DNA of 64,000 nucleotides from Streptomyces sp. CB01635 (lineage in GTDB: Bacteria > Actinomycetota > Actinomycetes > Streptomycetales > Streptomycetaceae), in assembly GCF_002803065.1 (NCBI RefSeq), contig NZ_NNBL01000006.1, positions 62,001 through 126,000 on the forward strand. Direction: 5' to 3'. The position numbers and the translations under genes were made by a program. The notes beneath the pieces were generated by a model. The model did no database searches. It worked only from the letters and a program-made list of their open reading frames with translations, and was not told the origin of the DNA. How positions within the stretch are numbered: position 1 is the first letter of the stretch; each line of letters begins with the position of its first letter. Shown here piece after piece: positions 58,293 through 64,000 of the stretch.

Positions 58293-58928
58293 ATGAGTTT
58301 CGGCGACCCGAACAACCCCTACGGTCCGCCGCAGGGTCAGCCCGGCCAGCAGCCCGGCTACCCGCCGCAGGCACCCCAGGCGCCCCAGGGCCAGCCCGGC
58401 TACGGCTACCCGCAGGGTCCGCCCCCGCAGCAGCCCGGCTACGGCTACCCGCAGGGCCAGCCCGCGTACCCCGGCTTCCCCGGCGGCAACCAGATGCCGA
58501 TCGAGATGCCCGGCCTGATGAAGACCGCGCGTGTGCTCCTCTTCATCCTCGCCGGCTTCCAGCTCCTGTTCGGCATCATCGCGGGCGTCGCCATCGGCGC
58601 GGCCCAGGACGTGTCCAACGGCGTCGGCTCCGGTGACGCCACGGACACGCTCGCCGGCCTCGGCTTCCTCATCGCGGCCCTCATGGTGGCCCTCGGCGCC
58701 CTGTCGATCTTCCTGGGCGTGAAGTTCAAGAACGGCGGAAGCGGCATCCGCATCACGACGATCGTCTACGCGTCACTGATGATCATCGGTGGCCTCGTGA
58801 ACACCATCAACGGCGGCGGCGGTTCGGCGACCTTCGGCGGACTCATCTCGCTCGCCATCGCCGGCATCATCCTCGGCTCCATGGTGAACAGCGCCGCGAC
58901 CACCTGGTTCAACCGCCCGCGCTACTGA
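58293..58928 (+). CDS. Pro/Gly/Tyr-rich membrane protein
   Basis: 211 residues, ATG after ACGGAGGAAAAAGCC. The first 65 residues are repeats of PQGQPGQQPGYPPQ/PGYGYPQG type, intrinsically disordered. Four helices follow: ARVLLFILAGFQLLFGIIAG, GLGFLIAALMVALGALSIFL, TIVYASLMIIGGLVNTINGG and FGGLISLAIAGIILGSMVNS. Similar tails occur in actinobacterial proteins placed near FHA/kinase genes. Function unknown. It is followed by a terminator and then the FHA-kinase pair. Confidence 0.78.
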   Translation: MSFGDPNNPYGPPQGQPGQQPGYPPQAPQAPQGQPGYGYPQGPPPQQPGYGYPQGQPAYPGFPGGNQMPIEMPGLMKTARVLLFILAGFQLLFGIIAGVAIGAAQDVSNGVGSGDATDTLAGLGFLIAALMVALGALSIFLGVKFKNGGSGIRITTIVYASLMIIGGLVNTINGGGGSATFGGLISLAIAGIILGSMVNSAATTWFNRPRY

Positions 58929-58970
58929 TCGCGCTCGCGGCGAACCAGGGGTTTCCACCCTTCACCCGTA

Positions 58971-59010
58971 AGGGCCGCTCTCTCCCGTCACAAGGGGAGC
59001 GCGGCCCTTC
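58971..59010 (+). terminator. Hairpin after the Pro/Gly-rich membrane protein gene
   Basis: AAGGGCCGC (58971-58979) pairs with GCGGCCCTT (59002-59010), with an inner CTCCC/GGGGAG stem. 43 bases after the stop at 58928. Confidence 0.75.
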
Positions 59011-59058
59011 GCCGTCCCCCTAGGCTGTTGGGTTGTCCGGCTGGGAGAGGACTGGCTT

Positions 59059-59799
59059 TTGTACAGCATCGTCGTCGTGCCGCCACTGACCGAACCACCC
59101 TGCAGCCACGCGCAGTTCAGACTCGCGCCCGGGGAGAGACTCACCTTCGGCAGGTCGGCCGACAACGACCTGGCGATCGACCACGAGGGCGTCTCCCGCG
59201 CGGCCGGTGAGATCACCGCGCACGGCGCCTTCTGGATACTCGGCAACCTCAGCTCCCGGCAGACGTACGTAGTGGAGAACCCCGAAGGGGCGGGCGAGCA
59301 CATCAAGATCGGGCCGGGCCGCCTGGACGCCCCCGTGCCGTTCGAGTTCTCCCGCGTGGTGCTGCCCGCCGCGGGCGAGCTGCTCCCCTTCGAGGTGTGG
59401 GCACCGCGCCACGACTACCTCCAGACCCGGACGCGGCTCGCGGGCCTGACCACCCGGCCCGCCTTCTCCGTCGACCGTACGAAGCGGTACTTCGCGGTGC
59501 TCGCCGCGCTGTGCGAGCCGCGGCTGCGCGGGGAGCCGCACGCGCCGCTGCCGACCGTCGAGCAGGTGGTGGAGCGCCTGCGCCCGACCTGGCCGTCGGC
59601 CAACCGCGCGGCGGTGCAGTGGAACATCGACTACCTCGCGGTCAAGCTCCGCCTCAAGCCGGGACCCGACGAGGCCGAAACGGGCCCGCGGCTGCACGGC
59701 AAGAAGGAGTCCCTGGTCTCCCTCGCCCTCCGCTTCGACCTCGTACGCGAGGAGGACCTGGCCGCCCTCGCGTCGCCGCCCACCAGGGCACATCCATGA
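59059..59799 (+). CDS. FHA domain protein
   Basis: 246 residues from TTG 59059 (GGGAGAGG 8 bases upstream). FHA part: FRLAPGERLTFGRSADNDLA, IDHEGVSRAAGEITAHGAFW and ILGNLSSRQTYVVEN, with the conserved GRS, S/R and N positions for phosphothreonine binding. The C-half contains TRPAFSVDRTKRYFAVLAAL, and RPTWPSANRAAVQWNIDYLA, which looks like a winged-helix or transcription-regulator-like domain. The stop overlaps the kinase start (ATGA), so the FHA protein is likely a substrate or adaptor of the kinase. Confidence 0.87.
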   Translation: MYSIVVVPPLTEPPCSHAQFRLAPGERLTFGRSADNDLAIDHEGVSRAAGEITAHGAFWILGNLSSRQTYVVENPEGAGEHIKIGPGRLDAPVPFEFSRVVLPAAGELLPFEVWAPRHDYLQTRTRLAGLTTRPAFSVDRTKRYFAVLAALCEPRLRGEPHAPLPTVEQVVERLRPTWPSANRAAVQWNIDYLAVKLRLKPGPDEAETGPRLHGKKESLVSLALRFDLVREEDLAALASPPTRAHP

Positions 59800-61346
59800 C
59801 CGATCAGCCATACACCGTCGAGGTCCCGGCGGGCTACCGCGTCGGCCCCTGGGTCGTCCGCGAACCACTGGCCGCCGGCGCCTTCGGCAGCGTCTACGCG
59901 GCCAGCCTCCGCAACGCTGACGCCGCCGCCTCCGACGGCACCGACCGCCTGCCGAAGACGGCCGCCCTGAAGTTCCTCCCGACCGGCACCCGCACCCCCC
60001 GCCAGCTCAACCACTTGCGCGAACTGGCCGAACGAGAAGTGGAGTTACTCAGCCGGCTGCGCAGCCCGCGCCTCATCCGCCTCTACGACACCGTGACGAT
60101 CGACGACCCCGACCGCCCCGCGCTCGACGGCGTGACCGTCCTCGTACTCGAACGCGCGGAGGGCTCCCTCGCCGACCTGCTCGCGCGGCCGGAGCCGCCG
60201 GCCTCCGGGCCCGCGCTGCTCGCCCAGATCTGCGAGGGCCTCCACCAGCTGCACCAGGCGGGCTGGGTGCACGGCGACCTCAAGCCCGCCAACGTCCTGC
60301 TGATGAAGGACGGTTCGGCCCGCCTCGCCGACTTCAACATGGCGGCGGAGCTCGAAGGCACCCACGCGTACGCCCCCGCCTTCGCGACCCCCGACTACAC
60401 CCCGCCCGAACTCCTGTGGGCCGAGATCGGCGAGCGCGGCCAGCAGATCCGGCCGACCGCAGACGTCTGGGCGTACGGCGTCCTCGCCCACCTGGTCCTG
60501 ACCGGGACGTATCCGCTGCCCGGCGGCATGCCGTCCGCCCGCAGGGACGCCGCCGTGCGCTACACACGCGGCACCGAGGAGCTGCGCCTGTCCCCCGAAC
60601 TCCCGGACAGCTGGCGGGAGATCATCGCGGACTGCCTCACCCGCACGCACGAGGAACGGGCCGCCCACGACTCGGGCACCGTCCTGCGCCGCGTCGAATC
60701 CGTCGTCGGCACGGGCCGCTCCCCCCGGCTCCCGCGCCTGCGCCCCCGCCGCGTACGCCCCCGGGTCGCGGTCGTGACCGCCCTCGCCGCGGCCCTCCTC
60801 GGCACGGGCGCCGCCCTCACCCTGTACGACGGCGGCAACGACCCGGCGACGTACGGATCCGCCGAACTGCGCACGGACAAGGGCGTCCCCGTCGCGTACC
60901 GCAGATCGATCGTCGACGCGGCGCACGGCTGCAACGACAAGAACGTCACCCCCGCCATGATCGCCGCCCTGCTCAAGGTGGAGAGCGACTTCGACCCGGA
61001 CCTCGCCGACCCCGCCAAGAACGAGTACGGCATCGCGCGCTGGACGCCGGACATCCTCTGGTACTGGATCGACACCGACCGGCGCACCAAGCTGATCAAG
61101 GACCTCAAGCCCCCGTTCCCGCCCGACGTGTCGATCCGCGCGGTCGGCCGCTACACCTGCGAGATCTCCCGCCGGCTCAAGGAGCCCGCCGAACTCCCGG
61201 GAAACCGCGGGGTTCTGATCGCCACCGGATACGTGACCTCCGCCGAGCGCGTGAACACCTCCGAGGGAGTGCCCGAGAAGTACCGCGACTTCGCGGCACG
61301 GATCGAGCACTACCTCAAGGAGTACACGGCGCACGGCGACCGGTGA
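59796..61346 (+). CDS. Membrane Ser/Thr protein kinase with C-terminal transglycosylase-like domain
   Basis: 516 residues from ATG 59796. Kinase domain from residue 14: G-loop LAAGAFGSVYAA, Lys59 in AALKFLP, catalytic loop WVHGDLKPANVLL, then LADFNMAAEL in place of DFG (Asn for Gly), APE-like TPDYTPPELLW and DVWAYGVLAHLVLTG. A membrane helix follows (RVAVVTALAAALLGTGAALT, about residues 322-342). The extracellular part has VIDAAHGCNDKNVTPAMIAA-type sequence and LLKVESDFDPDLADPAKNEY GIARW, an SLT/lysozyme-like fold with Glu396 at the catalytic position. A PASTA-like role of peptidoglycan sensing is possible. ATGA-coupled to the FHA gene. Confidence 0.9.
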   Translation: MTDQPYTVEVPAGYRVGPWVVREPLAAGAFGSVYAASLRNADAAASDGTDRLPKTAALKFLPTGTRTPRQLNHLRELAEREVELLSRLRSPRLIRLYDTVTIDDPDRPALDGVTVLVLERAEGSLADLLARPEPPASGPALLAQICEGLHQLHQAGWVHGDLKPANVLLMKDGSARLADFNMAAELEGTHAYAPAFATPDYTPPELLWAEIGERGQQIRPTADVWAYGVLAHLVLTGTYPLPGGMPSARRDAAVRYTRGTEELRLSPELPDSWREIIADCLTRTHEERAAHDSGTVLRRVESVVGTGRSPRLPRLRPRRVRPRVAVVTALAAALLGTGAALTLYDGGNDPATYGSAELRTDKGVPVAYRRSIVDAAHGCNDKNVTPAMIAALLKVESDFDPDLADPAKNEYGIARWTPDILWYWIDTDRRTKLIKDLKPPFPPDVSIRAVGRYTCEISRRLKEPAELPGNRGVLIATGYVTSAERVNTSEGVPEKYRDFAARIEHYLKEYTAHGDR

Positions 61347-61456
61347 CCCTCGCACAACTGAGGTACCGGCGCGCGGCGGCCGCTGGGACGGTGATTCCAC
61401 TCCACCGAAGCGGTGGAGGGAAGCTCCGTCCAGAAGTCTCCATCCATGGGGGAAAC

Positions 61457-61972
61457 ATGAGGATCAACAAGGCAGTGGCCACGGTCGGCGCCGTGGCCGC
61501 CCTGTTCGCCGGCTCGACGCTCGCCGCGACCACGGCGAGCGCCCAGCCCGACTTCCATGCCCAGTCGGTGGCCTCCGGTCTGTCCGACGCCCAGGCGACC
61601 AGCCTCCAGAAGCGCGTCGACAAGGTGCTCGCCGGTCACGCCGGCGGCCGCCAGGTCTCGCCCACCGAGGTCCGCTACGACGGGCTGAACGTCAAGGTCA
61701 GCCCCACCGGCACGTTCTCCGAGGCTGCCCTGAACTGCGGCTACGGCCACCTGTGCATGACGGTCAACGGCACGAACTTCGACTTCTACAAGTGCCAGCG
61801 CTGGAACGTCCACAACTGGACCGGTGACGGCCCGTTCATCAACAACCAGACGCCCGGCACCGTCGCGAAGTTCTACAACAAGGACGGCAGCGTCCGCTGG
61901 ACGTCGACGGCCTACCAGTCCGGCCGGGCGACGTGGGACCCGATCTGGTCCCTCCAGCCCTGTGGAGCCTGA
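61457..61972 (+). CDS. Secreted peptidase inhibitor I36-like protein
   Basis: 171 residues, ATG after GGGGGA. Signal peptide MRINKAVATVGAVAALFAGS cleaved near ASAQPD. A helical propeptide-like segment (SGLSDAQATSLQKRVDKVLA) precedes the inhibitor-like domain, which begins ALNCGYGHLCMTVNGTNFDF and ends SLQPCGA, with four cysteines and the CxxGxLC-type start of the I36 family (SMI-like inhibitors). In Streptomyces such proteins are exported and inhibit metalloproteases; here that is by family only. Its own terminator follows. Confidence 0.85.
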   Translation: MRINKAVATVGAVAALFAGSTLAATTASAQPDFHAQSVASGLSDAQATSLQKRVDKVLAGHAGGRQVSPTEVRYDGLNVKVSPTGTFSEAALNCGYGHLCMTVNGTNFDFYKCQRWNVHNWTGDGPFINNQTPGTVAKFYNKDGSVRWTSTAYQSGRATWDPIWSLQPCGA

Positions 61973-61994
61973 CAGCCGCAGTGCCACGGGGAAC

Positions 61995-62038
61995 GACCGC
62001 GGGCCGTGCCTTCACGGGGGAAGGCACGGCCCGCGGTC
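61995..62038. terminator. Bidirectional terminator between I36-like gene and purH
   Basis: Perfect 19-bp stem GACCGCGGGCCGTGCCTTC (61995-62013) with 62020-62038, 6-base loop. It serves two convergent genes. Confidence 0.9.
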
Positions 62039-62057
62039 GTGTGCCGCTCGCTGAGAC

Positions 62058-63620
62058 CTAGTGGAAGAAGTGGCGCGTGCCGGTGAAGTACATCGTCACG
62101 CCCGCCTTCTTCGCGGCCTCGACGACCTGCTCGTCACGGATGGAGCCACCGGGCTGGACGATCGCCTTCACACCGGCGTCGATCAGGATCTGCGGCCCGT
62201 CCGGGAACGGGAAGAACGCGTCCGACGCGGCGAACGAACCGCGCGCCCGCTCCTCGCCGGCCCGCTCCACGGCCAGCTTGCAGGAGTCGACGCGGTTGAC
62301 CTGGCCCATGCCGACGCCGACCGAGGCGCCGTCCTTGGCCAGCAGGATCGCGTTGCTCTTCACCGCGCGGCACGCCTTCCAGGCGAACGCCAGCTCGTCG
62401 AGCTCGCCCGGGGACAGCGCGTCGCCCGTCGCGAGGGTCCAGCTCGCCGGGTTGTCTCCGTCGGCCTGGACGCGGTCGGTGACCTGGAGGAGCGCGCCGC
62501 CGTCGATCTGCTTCGTCTCGACGACCGCCGACGGGCCCTGGTGGGCGCGCAGCACGCGGATGTTCTTCTTCTTGGTGAGGGCCTCGAGCGCGCCGTCCTC
62601 GTACTCGGGCGCGACGATGACCTCGGTGAAGATGTCCGCGACCTGCTCGGCCATCTCCTTCGTCACCGGCCGGTTGACGGCGATGACGCCGCCGAACGCG
62701 GACATCGGGTCACAGGCGTGCGCCTTGCGGTGCGCCTCGGCGACGCTCGACGCGACCGCGATGCCGCACGGGTTGGCGTGCTTGATGATCGCGACGCACG
62801 GGTCGTCGTGGTCGTACGCGGCACGGCGCGCGGCGTCCGTGTCCGTGTAGTTGTTGTACGACATCTCTTTGCCGTGCAGCTGCTCGGCCTCCGCGAGACC
62901 GCCGGTGCCGTCGACGTAGAGGGCGGCGGCCTGGTGCGGGTTCTCGCCGTAGCGCAGGACGTTCTTGCGCCCGTACGTCGCACCGAGGAACTCGGGGAGG
63001 CCGCTCTCGTCGGCGGCCGCGTAGCCGTCGGCGAACCAGGACGCGACCGCGACGTCGTACGCCGCCGTGTGCTGGAAGGCCTCGCCGGCGAGGCGCTTGC
63101 GGGCGGTCAGGTCGAAGCCGCCGTCGCGCACGGCCGACAGGACGTCGGCGTACCGGGCGGGGCTGGTGACGACGGCCACCGACGGGTGGTTCTTGGCGGC
63201 GGCGCGCACCATCGAGGGGCCGCCGATGTCGATCTGCTCGACGCACTCGTCGGGAGTGGCGCCCGAGGCGACGGTCTCCTTGAAGGGGTACAGGTTCACG
63301 ACGACGAGCTGGAAGGGCTCCACGCCGAGCTCGGCGAGCTGGCGCTGGTGGTCCTCCAGGCGCAGGTCGGCGAGGATGCCCGCGTGGATCTTCGGGTGCA
63401 GCGTCTTGACGCGCCCGTCGAGGCACTCGGGGAAGCCCGTGAGCTCCTCGACCTTGGTGACGGGCACCCCGGCGGCGGCGATCTTCGCAGCGGTCGAGCC
63501 GGTCGACACCAGCTCCACGCCCGCCTCGTGCAGCCCGCGCGCGAGGTCTTCCAGACCGGTCTTGTCGTAGACGCTGACGAGCGCCCGGCGAATGGGCCGC
63601 TTGTTGCTCTCGGCGGTCAC
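62058..63620 (-). CDS. purH: Bifunctional AICAR transformylase/IMP cyclohydrolase
   Basis: 520 residues from GTG 63620, overlapping the purN stop (GTGA). The IMPCH domain starts RRALVSVYDKTGLEDLARGL with VSTGSTAAKIAAAGVPVTKV; NLYPFKETVASG and NIGGPSM-type DIGGPSMVRAAAKNH follow. The AICARFT domain has RYGENPHQAAALYVDG, CVAIIKHANPCGIA, FGGVIAVNRPV, SDAFFPFPDGPQ, IVQPGGSIRD and the end YFTGTRHFFH. It performs the last two steps of IMP synthesis, using 10-formyl-THF. Translationally coupled to purN. Confidence 0.97.
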   Translation of the reverse strand: MTAESNKRPIRRALVSVYDKTGLEDLARGLHEAGVELVSTGSTAAKIAAAGVPVTKVEELTGFPECLDGRVKTLHPKIHAGILADLRLEDHQRQLAELGVEPFQLVVVNLYPFKETVASGATPDECVEQIDIGGPSMVRAAAKNHPSVAVVTSPARYADVLSAVRDGGFDLTARKRLAGEAFQHTAAYDVAVASWFADGYAAADESGLPEFLGATYGRKNVLRYGENPHQAAALYVDGTGGLAEAEQLHGKEMSYNNYTDTDAARRAAYDHDDPCVAIIKHANPCGIAVASSVAEAHRKAHACDPMSAFGGVIAVNRPVTKEMAEQVADIFTEVIVAPEYEDGALEALTKKKNIRVLRAHQGPSAVVETKQIDGGALLQVTDRVQADGDNPASWTLATGDALSPGELDELAFAWKACRAVKSNAILLAKDGASVGVGMGQVNRVDSCKLAVERAGEERARGSFAASDAFFPFPDGPQILIDAGVKAIVQPGGSIRDEQVVEAAKKAGVTMYFTGTRHFFH

Positions 63621-64000
63621 TGGATAACTACCTTTCGTCCCTCAATGCGATAGCCGTTGCGGGCCAGACGCCCCACGACATCGACGAGCAGCCTGCGCTC
63701 GACTTCCTTGATGCGCTCGTGCAGAGCGCTCGCGTCGTCCTCGTCCCGGACCTCGACCACGCCCTGAGCGATGATCGGGCCGGTGTCGACGCCGTCGTCG
63801 ACGAAGTGGACGGTGCATCCGGTGACCTTGGCGCCGTACGCGAGCGCGTCGCGCACACCATGGGCTCCGGGAAAACTGGGGAGCAGGGCGGGGTGCGTGT
63901 TCACGAACCGCCCGCCGAACCGGGCGAGGAACTCCTTGCCCACGATCTTCATGAACCCGGCCGAGACCACGAGGTCCGGCTCGTACGCCGCCGTGGCCTC
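63617..64000 (-). CDS. purN: Phosphoribosylglycinamide formyltransferase (5' part cut by window edge)
   Basis: 128 codons of the 3' part. Visible blocks are the end of the folate site, LVVSAGFMKIVGKEFLARFG, then NTHPALLPSFPGAHGVRDAL (catalytic His in HPALLP), KVTGCTVHFVDDGVDTGPII (catalytic Asp in VDxGxII) and a helical end. It formylates GAR with 10-formyl-THF. Coupled to purH. Confidence 0.95.
   Translation of the reverse strand, partial: EATAAYEPDLVVSAGFMKIVGKEFLARFGGRFVNTHPALLPSFPGAHGVRDALAYGAKVTGCTVHFVDDGVDTGPIIAQGVVEVRDEDDASALHERIKEVERRLLVDVVGRLARNGYRIEGRKVVIQ

Noticed and set aside
1..64000. tRNA, rRNA, insertion sequences, prophage or integrase genes
   Set aside because: None recognised on reading both strands; gene order looks like core chromosome with a few accessory insertions.

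Overview
This is a high-G+C actinobacterial chromosome segment, almost certainly from a Streptomyces. GTG and TTG starts are frequent, purine-rich ribosome binding sites are followed by GC-rich genes, and the housekeeping order (purN-purH ... folD-DUF3017 ... mdh ... glyA ... trpS ... sdhBADC) matches the central chromosome of S. coelicolor as I remember it (around SCO4813-SCO4860). No tRNA, rRNA, insertion sequence, prophage or CRISPR array was seen. The window opens inside a lipoprotein gene and closes inside purN.

Region by region. 1-3.6 kb: a cut lipoprotein gene, a small decay zone with two gene remnants, and a large secreted PGRP/amidase with FG-GAP repeats. 3.8-7.5 kb: two uncharacterised genes, a DUF4328 membrane protein and a GH20 lipoprotein. 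7.8-12 kb: uraD-like gene and the sdhCDAB operon. 12-19 kb: Lrp regulator, SMP-30 enzyme, VOC protein, a three-gene operon ending in a TetR regulator with twin palindromic operators, a DD-carboxypeptidase, and a divergent MarR/MFS pair. 19-26 kb: MMPL transporter, two-component system, peptide-binding protein. 26-30 kb: metallophosphoesterase, small membrane protein, second DD-carboxypeptidase, BrkB protein. 30-35 kb: a divergent locus with homologues of all mycobacterial steps from PRPP to polyprenyl-phosphoryl-arabinose (UbiA-type phosphoribosyltransferase, PAP2 phosphatase, DprE1, DprE2) plus GtrA.

35-39 kb: 2H phosphoesterase-like protein, trpS, then an ECF sigma factor, its membrane anti-sigma-like partner and a secreted membrane protein. 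Three near-identical promoter elements (GGAACC-N13-CGGTGTAyC) lie before the sigma gene, before the secreted protein, and in reverse orientation between dprE1 and dprE2. 39-43 kb: glyA with a ZTP (pfl) riboswitch, rocD-like aminotransferase, DMT transporter. 43-46 kb: MocR-type regulator divergent from two AhpD-like genes, one carrying a repeat insertion. 46-53.3 kb: a five-gene operon for choline-to-betaine conversion and betaine uptake. 53.6-64 kb: mdh, an HTH-TM-DUF2690 protein, DUF3017-folD, a membrane protein, an FHA/kinase pair whose kinase ends in a transglycosylase-like extracellular domain, a secreted I36-type protein, and purH-purN.

The most unusual signals are the complete DPA-type pathway in an organism not expected to make arabinogalactan, the ECF sigma promoter triad that links that locus to the sigma operon, the kinase-transglycosylase fusion, and several tandem arrays of about 26-36 bp at the 3' ends of genes.
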